Shown here in pieces: positions 1 through 5,864 of a stretch of 10,124 nt of DNA (position 1 is its first letter; every line of letters starts with the position of its first letter). The stretch is taken from assembly GCA_937900065.1 (NCBI GenBank), contig CALCDS010000386.1, forward strand, positions 1 to 10,124, in the 5' to 3' direction. The notes beneath the pieces are model-generated. The model was not told the DNA's origin and did no database searches. It was given only the letters and a program-made list of their open reading frames with translations. Made by a program: the position numbers and the translations under genes. Source of the DNA: an uncultured Clostridiaceae bacterium. GTDB taxonomy: Bacteria > Bacillota > Clostridia > Clostridiales > Oxobacteraceae.

Positions 1-467
1 AGCCCGATTCTGTTGGATACCCTAAACACATGGGTATCAACCGCTATGGCAGGGATTCCAAAGCCGTTGCTCAAAACCACATTGGCTGTCTTACGGCCTA
101 CGCCTGGAAGCGAAACAAGGCTTTCCATATCGGAAGGTACTTTTCCGCTGAACTTGACTATCAGTTCCTTGCACATCGATAATATATTTCTGGCTTTGTT
201 GTGGTACAATCCTATCTCTTTTATATATTGTTCAAGTTCACCCTGAGTCAACTCTAAAAAATCTTGAGGAGTCCTGTATTTACTAAACAGCTTTTCAGTA
301 ACCTGGTTGACCTTTTTATCGGTTGCCTGTGCGCTTAAAACAGTGGAAACAAGAAGTTCAAACGGACTCTTATAATTTAATCCGCATCCGGCTTTCGGAT
401 ATGCCTTCTCAAGATCATTTAATATACAATCTACCTCTTCCTTTGATATCTTTTCTATATCTGGCAC
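1..467 (-). CDS. nth: Endonuclease III, N-terminal part (partial)
   Basis: This is a DNA glycosylase/AP lyase of base excision repair, removing oxidised pyrimidines. The 155 visible residues carry the family hallmarks: LLVSTVLSAQATDKKVN at about 39-55, the helix-hairpin-helix LPGVGRKTANVV at 120-131 with the catalytic lysine K126, and IAVDTHVFRVSNR at 141-153 with the catalytic aspartate D144. The frame starts at a GTG at 467, preceded at about 5 nt by GGGTGAT, which complements the 16S rRNA end; an in-frame TAA lies just upstream, so no longer start exists. Family members are about 210 residues, so roughly 55 C-terminal residues, including the [4Fe-4S] cluster cysteines, lie beyond the window. 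It is separated from the upstream decarboxylase genes by a terminator and probably has its own promoter. Confidence 0.95.
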   Translation of the reverse strand, partial: MPDIEKISKEEVDCILNDLEKAYPKAGCGLNYKSPFELLVSTVLSAQATDKKVNQVTEKLFSKYRTPQDFLELTQGELEQYIKEIGLYHNKARNILSMCKELIVKFSGKVPSDMESLVSLPGVGRKTANVVLSNGFGIPAIAVDTHVFRVSNRIG

Positions 468-487
468 AGATTATCACCCATTTTTCT

Positions 488-513
488 ATTATATATTGAC
501 TTCAAACATTATA
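488..513 (-). promoter_or_regulatory. Candidate nth -10 elements
   Basis: On the minus strand two perfect TATAAT hexamers lie between the upstream terminator and the nth start, at 513-508 and 493-488. Neither has a convincing -35 hexamer at 16-18 nt. The first would give a leader of about 35 nt, the second a very short one. Some promoter is expected here because a terminator separates nth from the genes before it, but the exact choice is a guess. Confidence 0.3.
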
Positions 514-530
514 CTTTAACATAACCTAAA

Positions 531-580
531 TTAAAAAGGACATTGAGCGCCATGCGCTTAGCGGCACGGCCTGAATGTCC
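531..580 (-). terminator. Intrinsic terminator after the oadB-oadG-like unit
   Basis: Six bases after the stop codon of the OadG-like gene, the minus strand carries an imperfect hairpin. The lower stem is GGACATT/AATGTCC at 580-574 and 544-538, and interrupted inner pairs (GCC/GGC and TGC/GCA) lead to a loop around 558. The hairpin is followed by TTTTTAA. The other side is also A/T-rich, so it could work in both directions, but no plus-strand gene is seen. Confidence 0.75.
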
Positions 581-586
581 CTTATT

Positions 587-772
587 TTATTTATTTTCCG
601 GGAAAATCTTGATCAAGAGTTTTATTATCAAATAAATCAAAAACAAAACTCCTATTACCGTTGTCATTCCCAGCCCCGTTATCTTTAAGCCCTTCATGAA
701 TGTATCAAATGATTCGGCACTGAATGGAGCATTCATTTTAGAAGCATTGACTGCTAAAAATAAATTATACAC
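587..772 (-). CDS. OadG-related small subunit of a Na+-translocating decarboxylase
   Basis: This is a 61-residue protein with one strongly hydrophobic segment (about residues 30-56, starting GLKITGLGMTTV) and a short charged tail ending in FPENK. The segment resembles the single transmembrane helix of the gamma subunit (OadG family) that holds membrane decarboxylase complexes together. Canonical OadG is about 80 residues with a longer cytoplasmic tail that contacts the carboxyltransferase; that tail is missing here. The start is GTG at 772, with GGAGG 8 nt upstream. It lies 32 nt after the beta-subunit gene, in the same transcript, and this context is half of the case for the call. The length and lack of other motifs leave some doubt. 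Confidence 0.72.
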   Translation of the reverse strand: MYNLFLAVNASKMNAPFSAESFDTFMKGLKITGLGMTTVIGVLFLIYLIIKLLIKIFPENK

Positions 773-804
773 TTTTCATTCCTCCTTATAAAGATGTGCC
801 CTTA

Positions 805-1914
805 TTATAGCATTCCTGAAAGCAGTGCAACTATGATGCCGCCTGCCAAGACAGAACCCACCTGACCCGCGACATTTGAGCCGATTGCCTGCATCAGTAT
901 GAAGTTTGAAGGATCTTCCTTTTGGGCAAGTTTCTGCATCACCCTTGCAGACATTGGGAACGCCGATATGCCTGCCGCACCAACCATAGGGTTGATCTTG
1001 TTCTTTACAAATAAATTAAGTATCTTTGCGAATACTACTCCGCCTGCAGTATCAAATATAAATGCCACAAGTCCAAGCGCTATGATTCCAAGTGTGCTTA
1101 GCTTTAAGAACTGACTTCCTAACATTGTGGAGCCTATTGTAAGCCCGAGAAGTATAGTGACTATGTTTACAAGCTCATTCTGAGCCGATTTAGACAGCCT
1201 GTCTACCACACCTGCTTCCCTAAGGAAGTTTCCGAACATCAAAAAGCCTATCAAAGCCACTGACTGCGGAGCAATAATTCCTGCTATAATCGTAACCAAT
1301 ATGGGAAATATGAGTTTTACCTGTCTTGATACGCTTTCAGGCCGGTAAGGCATCCTTATCATTCTTTCCTTTTTCGTGGTCAATGCCTTTATGACAGGTG
1401 GTTGAATCATAGGTACGAGAGACATGTATGAATATGCTGCAACCGATATAGGACCTAAAAGTTCTCTTGCGAACCTGCTTGCTACAAATATGGACGTCGG
1501 CCCATCCGCAGCTCCTATTATTCCTATTGATGCCGCCTGATTGAGAGGATACCCCAGCAGAGCTGCTACCAAAAGAGTAGCGAATATCCCGAACTGTGCC
1601 GCCGCACCAAAAAGAAGCATGAGCGGATTTTGAAGAAGCGGCCCAAAATCTATCATTGCCCCAACACCTATAAATATAAGCAAAGGTGCAATATCAGTCA
1701 CGATCAATGAAGCATTCAAATAGTTAAACACCCCTTCGGGGCCTATTGCACCTGAGAGAGGTATATTGGCTATTATGCATCCAAAGCCCATAGGTATGAG
1801 GAGGGATGGTTCAAAATCTTTTTTGACTGCAAGATAAATAAGCAAAATGCCGATAGCGACCATTATCCAATCCTTAAACGACGATTGCAGAATTCCCGCT
1901 AATAAAACTTCCAT
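805..1914 (-). CDS. oadB: Na+-translocating decarboxylase, beta subunit
   Basis: This is the integral membrane subunit that releases CO2 from carboxybiotin and pumps Na+ outward, as in oxaloacetate, methylmalonyl-CoA and glutaconyl-CoA decarboxylases. The 369 residues are mostly hydrophobic helices. Conserved blocks are GIIGAADGPTSIF at 131-143, whose D137 corresponds to the essential aspartate (D203) of Klebsiella OadB; AYSYMSLVPMIQPP at about 160-173 with the conserved tyrosine; and IGSNVAGQVGSVLAGG near 344-359. Its length fits the GcdB/MmdB-like beta subunits of about 370 residues better than the longer Klebsiella protein, so the acyl-CoA substrate is undetermined. The start was moved from ATG 1932 to ATG 1914, since AGGGGG lies 6 nt before 1914 while 1932 has no ribosome site. 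The carboxyltransferase and biotin carrier are not nearby. Confidence 0.9.
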   Translation of the reverse strand: MEVLLAGILQSSFKDWIMVAIGILLIYLAVKKDFEPSLLIPMGFGCIIANIPLSGAIGPEGVFNYLNASLIVTDIAPLLIFIGVGAMIDFGPLLQNPLMLLFGAAAQFGIFATLLVAALLGYPLNQAASIGIIGAADGPTSIFVASRFARELLGPISVAAYSYMSLVPMIQPPVIKALTTKKERMIRMPYRPESVSRQVKLIFPILVTIIAGIIAPQSVALIGFLMFGNFLREAGVVDRLSKSAQNELVNIVTILLGLTIGSTMLGSQFLKLSTLGIIALGLVAFIFDTAGGVVFAKILNLFVKNKINPMVGAAGISAFPMSARVMQKLAQKEDPSNFILMQAIGSNVAGQVGSVLAGGIIVALLSGML

Positions 1915-1963
1915 GATTATCCCCCTTTTCATTTGCGCCGATATATTATATAAATGCAGGATA

Positions 1964-1996
1964 ACTCAAGTGTTCCTTCGAACAAAATACTTGAGT
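1964..1996 (-). repeat. Leader hairpin upstream of oadB
   Basis: An 8-bp perfect inverted repeat, ACTCAAGT at 1964-1971 and ACTTGAGT at 1989-1996, encloses a further GTTC/GAAC pairing with a 4-nt loop and a 5-nt bulge. The two parts stack into a 12-bp hairpin in the untranslated leader about 50 nt before the oadB start. There is no U-run after it, so it is not an intrinsic terminator. It could be a protein operator or an RNA-stabilising or regulatory element; no known family was recognised. Confidence 0.5.
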
Positions 1997-2044
1997 CATA
2001 TGGATAAGACATAACAATATAAAATAAAAATCCAAATCTTACTC

Positions 2045-2073
2045 ATATTAGCTAGGATATCAGTAAATGTCCA
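2045..2073 (-). promoter_or_regulatory. Candidate sigma-A promoter of oadB
   Basis: The minus strand reads TGGACA (2073-2068), a 17-nt spacer, then TAATAT (2050-2045). The -35 matches TTGACA at five of six bases and the -10 is moderate. It lies between the kbl terminator and oadB and would give a leader of about 120 nt containing the hairpin at 1964-1996. Confidence 0.42.
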
Positions 2074-2111
2074 CTATTTGCAATATTGTTTTTATCTCTA
2101 ATAATGTCATA

Positions 2112-2154
2112 TAAAGCAAAAGAAAGGGGATATATTGAAATATCCCCTTTCTTT
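2112..2154 (-). terminator. Intrinsic terminator after kbl
   Basis: A perfect 15-bp stem (2119-2133 pairing with 2140-2154) with a 6-nt loop starts right beside the kbl stop codon. On the minus strand the 3' arm ends in CCCCTTTCTTT and continues TTGCTTTATA, giving an interrupted U-rich tail. The A-rich opposite arm makes it potentially bidirectional. Confidence 0.8.
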
Positions 2155-3363
2155 CTAAATAATACCCATCCTTTGCCCAACTTTTTTATAACATTGAGCA
2201 GCTTCATCCAACATTTCCTTAGTATGGGCTGCCGTCACGATGTTTCTGACCCTTGCTTTTCCTCTAGGAACGGTCGGATATGCAATGCCCTGAGCAAATA
2301 CGCCTTCCTTGAAAAGTTCGTCGCTGAACTTCATAGCTTTTGCTTCGTCGCCTATGATGACCGGAGTTATTGGGGTCTCGCTGTGCCCTATATCGTACCC
2401 CATATCCGAAAGCAACTTTTTAAAATATTTGCCATTCTCCCACATTCTTTCCACAAGCTCATTGCTGCTGCTCAATATGTCTATGGCAGCTATGACTGCT
2501 CCTGCATCTGCCGGAGTCATGGCTGTAGAAAACAGAAATGGGCGGCCTCTAAGCTTCAGCCAGTCGATTAGATCTTTTGAACCTGCTACATATCCTCCTA
2601 TTACACCTATGGCTTTAGACAATGTTCCTATTTGTATATCGATCTTTCCATAAAGCCCGAAGTGCGATACCGAACCGCTTCCATTGAGCCTTCCATGTGA
2701 ATCTTTACCGAGCACTCCGGAAGCATGGGCATCATCAATATATACCGGTATATCATATTTTTCAGCGATGGATGCAATGTCCGGAAGCTTTGCAATATCT
2801 CCATCCATTGAGAATACGCCGTCCGTAATGATCATGAATTTTTTATACGCACCCGATGATATGGCTTCTTTTACGACTCTTTCCAAATCGTTCATATCGG
2901 AATGCTTGTATCTAAGTATTTTAGCTCCGCTTAACCTGCAGCCGTCGATTATGCTGGCATGGTTCAATTCATCAGATATTATTGCATCTTCCTTGTTCAT
3001 TATGGCCGGTATTGTTCCGGCATTTGCCGTAAACCCCGACTGAAATACTATTACGGCTTCCGATTTTTTGAATTTAGCAAGTTTGGCTTCCATCTCTTCA
3101 TGTATGTCCAGGGTACCTATTATTGTTCTTACAGCGCCTGCGCCTGCACCATATTTCTTTGCAGCCGCTATAGCCGCTTCTTTAAGCCTCGGATCCGAAG
3201 CCAAGCCAAGATAATTGTTGGAAGAAAGGTTTATTTCACTCTTTCCGTTTATTATAGCCCTTGCGCCTGTAGGACCGGTGATTACAGGCAGTTTCCTGTA
3301 CAATCCTTTTTGCTTTAACTCATCCAAATTCCGACTTAGAAAATCTTGCAGAGCTTTGCTCAT
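2155..3363 (-). CDS. kbl: Glycine C-acetyltransferase (2-amino-3-ketobutyrate CoA ligase)
   Basis: This is a PLP enzyme of the alpha-oxoamine synthase family. Kbl converts 2-amino-3-ketobutyrate and CoA to glycine and acetyl-CoA in threonine breakdown, or runs in reverse. Visible motifs are INLSSNNYLGLA at 44-55, the ELNHASIIDG block with H135, TDGVFSMDGD at 180-189, DDAHASGVLG at 210-219 (D211 and H213 hold the cofactor) and GTLSKAIGVIGGY at 246-258, with K250 as the Schiff-base lysine. The 402-residue protein resembles Bacillus Kbl from memory throughout, including IQIGTLSKAIG and SETPITPVIIGDE. A short extra stretch around 224-232 is a minor insertion. ATG 3363 has GGAGG 8 nt upstream. The sister enzyme BioF is the main alternative, but no biotin genes are near. 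No threonine dehydrogenase gene is adjacent, and the gene appears monocistronic. Confidence 0.88.
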   Translation of the reverse strand: MSKALQDFLSRNLDELKQKGLYRKLPVITGPTGARAIINGKSEINLSSNNYLGLASDPRLKEAAIAAAKKYGAGAGAVRTIIGTLDIHEEMEAKLAKFKKSEAVIVFQSGFTANAGTIPAIMNKEDAIISDELNHASIIDGCRLSGAKILRYKHSDMNDLERVVKEAISSGAYKKFMIITDGVFSMDGDIAKLPDIASIAEKYDIPVYIDDAHASGVLGKDSHGRLNGSGSVSHFGLYGKIDIQIGTLSKAIGVIGGYVAGSKDLIDWLKLRGRPFLFSTAMTPADAGAVIAAIDILSSSNELVERMWENGKYFKKLLSDMGYDIGHSETPITPVIIGDEAKAMKFSDELFKEGVFAQGIAYPTVPRGKARVRNIVTAAHTKEMLDEAAQCYKKVGQRMGII

Positions 3364-3405
3364 GTAAATACCCTCCTCATAAGAATATTTTACCTTCTCA
3401 TGTCA

Positions 3406-3411
3406 ATTATA
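3406..3411 (-). promoter_or_regulatory. Candidate -10 element of the kbl promoter
   Basis: A perfect TATAAT is present on the minus strand in the 144-bp gap between kbl and the preceding terminator, about 45 nt from the kbl start. No good -35 is found at 16-18 nt upstream. A separate TTGACA at 3406-3401 partly overlaps it, but used as a -35 it would place the start of transcription in the ribosome site. The gap certainly needs a promoter, because a terminator ends the gene before it. Confidence 0.3.
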
Positions 3412-3490
3412 GATTAGTGTTTATTTAATTCTATCCCATTAATGCCAATTTGTAACATCAAAATAGGAGCATTGTTCGTACATTGCATAC

Positions 3491-3537
3491 AAAAAAAGCA
3501 ACCTGGTTCAGTACATATCTATACTGTAATCGGTTAC
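3491..3537 (-). terminator. Intrinsic terminator overlapping the end of the DUF503 gene
   Basis: On the minus strand GTAACC (3537-3532) pairs with GGTTGC (3503-3498, one G-U pair), and inside it CAGTA pairs with TACTG around an 8-nt loop. Seven T residues (3497-3491) follow. The 5' half of the stem lies within the last codons of the gene and includes its stop codon region. Confidence 0.82.
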
Positions 3538-3792
3538 TTCGACTCTATAATCATTATCCACAAAATCTATAACATTGTTTATTGTCTTCTCAATATGTAC
3601 GCGGTCATTTGAAACAAAAGCAACACCTATCTCAGCCGACTGCCACTTATCATTAAGCCCGGTCTCGGCTACAGAAACATTAAACCTTGATTTCAGTCTT
3701 TCAATTATACTTTTCAAGGTATGCCTCTTTTCCTTTAAGGATCCTGATTCCTGAATCATGAGCCTTATGCTGCATACGCCGACCAATACCAT
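3508..3792 (-). CDS. DUF503 family protein (YlxP-like)
   Basis: This is a small soluble protein of about 94 residues. The signature SLKEKRHTLKSIIERLKSRF followed by NVSVAET, and the later motif DRVHIEKTINNVIDFV, are characteristic of DUF503, the family of Bacillus subtilis YlxP. Its biochemical function is not established; YlxP is usually linked with translation because its gene sits beside infB and rbfA in Bacillus. Here the neighbours are plsC and queG instead. Two starts are possible: a GTG at 3801 that overlaps the plsC stop as GTGA, and an ATG at 3792. The AGGGAG ribosome site is about 2 nt from the GTG, too close, and 11 nt from the ATG. The ATG also gives the usual family N-terminus, so it was chosen. 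Either start implies coupling to plsC translation. Confidence 0.88.
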   Translation of the reverse strand: MVLVGVCSIRLMIQESGSLKEKRHTLKSIIERLKSRFNVSVAETGLNDKWQSAEIGVAFVSNDRVHIEKTINNVIDFVDNDYRVEVTDYSIDMY

Positions 3793-3797
3793 TTTTA

Positions 3798-4499
3798 TCA
3801 CTGCTCCCTGTATATCCCTTGATAATCAGGTGATAAAAGCACTGCTATTTTCCTCATTGCGAAATATAATGCCCTATTCTCATATTCCTTCTTATCCTCA
3901 TTTTCTTTCCGCTCCGGAAGATAGAAGCTTTTGCCAATCGATACTTTTACCTTGGCATCATAGAATTTTTCGCCGCCCATATCTGTATCATTGATAGGCA
4001 TAAGCTTTTCAGTCCCTTCGATTCCAATCGGAACCATAGGCACATTAGTCATCCTTGCAATAAGAAGAATCCCTTTCTTGCCTTTTATGAGCGAACCTGA
4101 GCGGCTTCTTGTCCCTTCAGGAAATATGCATACCGACTGACCGGATTTCAAGAGCTTGACCATTGCTGAGATTGCAGACCTGTCGGGTGAATTGGGATTT
4201 ATAGGCACGGTTTTTACTATGCCCAATCCAAGTTTGGTGATCTCATTTTTAGCAAGCTTTACGCCCGCTAAAAACCAGACTTTGTCTTTGCCAAGTACCT
4301 TATCCAGCACCAACCCGTCTGAATTGCTTAAATGATTGCTTATAAATATCACAGGGCCCTTTATTCTGTCAAGCGCTTCTTTATTCACAACCGTTATATC
4401 GGCATGCGACATATACCTGTCAACCAATTTTTCGATAAACCATTTTACAATCGGTTTAGGCAGACAACTGATAATCCTGGCAAACTCTTTTGATATCAT
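3798..4499 (-). CDS. plsC: 1-acyl-sn-glycerol-3-phosphate acyltransferase family protein
   Basis: This is a membrane-associated acyltransferase of the PlsC/AGPAT family, which adds the second fatty acid in phosphatidic acid synthesis. The HX4D catalytic motif is NHLSNSD (H56, D61), and the glycerophosphate-binding block FPEGTRSR is at 126-133, followed by VPMVPIGIEGTEKL. The 233 residues match the family. The start at ATG 4499 was preferred because GGAGG lies 9 nt upstream; the reading frame can be extended to a TTG at 4556 overlapping queG, but that start has no ribosome site. It lies 43 nt after queG and overlaps or abuts the DUF503 gene, so the three are probably co-transcribed. PlsC-like proteins with other acceptors (lysophospholipid or ornithine-lipid acyltransferases) share these motifs, so the exact substrate is inferred. 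Confidence 0.87.
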   Translation of the reverse strand: MISKEFARIISCLPKPIVKWFIEKLVDRYMSHADITVVNKEALDRIKGPVIFISNHLSNSDGLVLDKVLGKDKVWFLAGVKLAKNEITKLGLGIVKTVPINPNSPDRSAISAMVKLLKSGQSVCIFPEGTRSRSGSLIKGKKGILLIARMTNVPMVPIGIEGTEKLMPINDTDMGGEKFYDAKVKVSIGKSFYLPERKENEDKKEYENRALYFAMRKIAVLLSPDYQGIYREQ

Positions 4500-4542
4500 T
4501 TCCTCATTCCTCCAAATATTGCAAATATCATTTGAATTGTAA

Positions 4543-5655
4543 TCATGCATTATCAATCAAACAGTTTATTATTCTTTTTAAATCATCGTCGCTTTCAATG
4601 TCTCTGCATCTTTTAAGCACTGGGAAAGATTCCTTGCCAAGCAATTTGTACAAAGCATATATAGAGGTTTCTCTTATTTCCTTTCGGCCGTCTGAAAGCA
4701 TGTTTATGATATATCGTGCAGCTTCCCTATCATGGCTGTTTCCAAGCGATATTACGGCATTCCTCTGCAATATCCTCTTCCCCCTCCAGCCCGAAGCCGT
4801 ATTCTTAAAAGTTTTATTATAAGTTTTGTTATCCATATTCAGTATATCGGCAGCATCAGGGAAGCTGTTCCAGCATTCAGGTATAAATTCAGTATGGTTT
4901 TTAAATCTTATACTCTTATTTTTAGGGCATACATCCTGGCATATATCACATCCATATATATTGCATCCTAGTGCATCATAATCTTTAGGGCTTATAGTTT
5001 TAGACTGGGTCATATATGATATACAGCGTTTTGCATTTAACGTATATGGACTGCACAGCGCCCTTGTAGGGCACGCCCTTATGCAGATATCACAATCTTT
5101 GCAACCGCCTTCTGCAGGCTCATCCGGTTCTATGCAAATGTCTAACAATATTTCCCCTAAGAATATAAAAGAACCAAACTCGTCATTTATTATAAAACCG
5201 TTCTTGCCGACAAAACCCACCCCCGCCATTCTGGCAATCTCACGCTCAAGTAAAGGGCCTGTATCTACAAAAAGTTTTGTCCTGGCTCCATAGCGGCATT
5301 CTATAAATTGGGAAAGCTCTTTTAACTTGTGCCTCAAAACATTATGATAGTCGATCCCCCATGAGGATTTTGACACAATGCATTTGCATATATAACTGCT
5401 CTTCAGCTTTATATTTTTTTCGTCTGTGCGGTATGATATTCCGGCTGAAATAATGGTCTTACAACCCTCAAGCTGAAGACTTGGGTCTATTCTTTTTTCA
5501 ATATCCTTCTCTTCAAAGCCTGACAAATACCCCTTGTTTTCCCTGTCTTTTAAAATTTCCCTTGCATTGTTCAAAACAGAGCATGGCGCAAAGCCTATCA
5601 CATCAATGCCTATCCTATGTGCTTCATCTATTATGGTTCCCTTGATATTATCCAA
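4543..5655 (-). CDS. queG: Epoxyqueuosine reductase
   Basis: This cobalamin-dependent iron-sulfur enzyme makes the last step of queuosine synthesis, reducing epoxyqueuosine to queuosine in tRNA. In the 370 residues one sees DYHNVLRHKLKEL at 102-114, FVDTGPLLEREIARMAGVGFVG at 129-150 with the probable proton-donor D131, two [4Fe-4S] motifs (CKDCDICIRACP at 185-196 and CDICQDVCP at 236-244), and a C-terminal HEAT-like part with GWRGKRILQRNAVISLGN. The start is TTG at 5655, with GAGGG 8 nt upstream; no better in-frame start was seen. It heads a queG-plsC-DUF503 unit behind a long structured leader. B12 is its cofactor, so the likely B12 importer genes a few kilobases upstream may be functionally related, though they are not in the same operon. 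No other queuosine genes are in the window. Confidence 0.93.
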   Translation of the reverse strand: MDNIKGTIIDEAHRIGIDVIGFAPCSVLNNAREILKDRENKGYLSGFEEKDIEKRIDPSLQLEGCKTIISAGISYRTDEKNIKLKSSYICKCIVSKSSWGIDYHNVLRHKLKELSQFIECRYGARTKLFVDTGPLLEREIARMAGVGFVGKNGFIINDEFGSFIFLGEILLDICIEPDEPAEGGCKDCDICIRACPTRALCSPYTLNAKRCISYMTQSKTISPKDYDALGCNIYGCDICQDVCPKNKSIRFKNHTEFIPECWNSFPDAADILNMDNKTYNKTFKNTASGWRGKRILQRNAVISLGNSHDREAARYIINMLSDGRKEIRETSIYALYKLLGKESFPVLKRCRDIESDDDLKRIINCLIDNA

Positions 5656-5663
5656 AATCCCAA

Positions 5664-5716
5664 CCCTCTTGATTTTTTTATGCAGCAGGACGAAATATCA
5701 ACGCAAACTGCCGTCC
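5664..5716 (-). promoter_or_regulatory. Possible H-type RNA pseudoknot at the queG ribosome site
   Basis: In the minus-strand leader, GGACG (5716-5712) can pair with CGTCC (5692-5688), while TTGAT in the enclosed loop (5701-5697) can pair with ATCAA (5673-5669), the five bases just before the GAGGG ribosome site. Loops are 10, 4 and 14 nt, and the last is A-rich. The order of strands is that of an H-type pseudoknot, and the overall plan (A-rich third loop, second stem touching the ribosome site) resembles translational preQ1 riboswitches. The preQ1-I conserved core was not found and the loops are longer. Two 5-bp stems in 50 nt can arise by chance. Confidence 0.25.
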
Positions 5717-5763
5717 AAAAGAAACACACCCTCCCATTTAATATCTGATGCTGAAGGTGTGCT
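5717..5763 (-). terminator. Hairpin with U-rich tail in the queG leader (terminator or attenuator)
   Basis: On the minus strand AGCACACCTTC (5763-5753) pairs with GAGGGTGTGTT (5733-5723), 11 bp with two G-U pairs, closing a 19-nt loop; TTTCTTTT follows. It lies between the GNAT gene and queG. It could end GNAT transcription or, if the promoter at 5814-5842 drives queG, act as an attenuator. The loop is larger than in strong terminators. Confidence 0.5.
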
Positions 5764-5813
5764 CTGAACATCCTATTGATAAAATATGCCATAGTATGAT
5801 TTCTACAAATACA

Positions 5814-5842
5814 ATTATATATGAATACAATATTTATAACAA
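5814..5842 (-). promoter_or_regulatory. Candidate sigma-A promoter of the queG operon
   Basis: TTGTTA (5842-5837), a 17-nt spacer and a perfect TATAAT (5819-5814) lie on the minus strand just after the GNAT stop codon. The -35 matches the consensus at four of six bases. It would give a leader of about 150 nt ahead of queG, containing the hairpin at 5717-5763 and the possible pseudoknot. The -35 sits inside a perfect palindrome. Confidence 0.45.
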
Positions 5843-5852
5843 ATAAATATTG
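5828..5852 (-). repeat. Perfect A/T-rich inverted repeat downstream of the GNAT gene
   Basis: CAATATTTAT (5828-5837) and ATAAATATTG (5843-5852) form a perfect 10-bp inverted repeat around 5 nt. It starts 12 bp past the GNAT stop codon and covers the -35 of the candidate queG promoter. Only one G-C pair is present per arm and no U-run follows, so an operator for a dimeric regulator is as likely as a weak terminator. Confidence 0.5.
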
Positions 5853-5864
5853 ACCATATTGCAC

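Noticed and set aside
13..246. A 77-codon plus-strand frame at the left edge
   Set aside because: It is antisense to the clearly recognisable endonuclease III coding sequence, which continues past the window edge on the minus strand.
2086..2571. A 161-codon plus-strand reading frame opposite the end of kbl
   Set aside because: It is antisense to a well-supported gene, and its start runs through the terminator hairpin. Composition and motifs do not suggest a protein.
5664..5763. A classical T-box, preQ1-I or cobalamin riboswitch in the queG leader
   Set aside because: I looked for the T-box GGGTGGNACC core, the preQ1-I core and the B12 box and found none. Only a generic pseudoknot potential remains, reported with low confidence.
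5631..5864. A 77-codon minus-strand reading frame spanning the gap before queG
   Set aside because: It has no ribosome site at its GTG or internal ATG, has a Cys/Phe-rich composition unlike a protein family, overlaps the queG start in another frame, and covers promoter and hairpin sequence.
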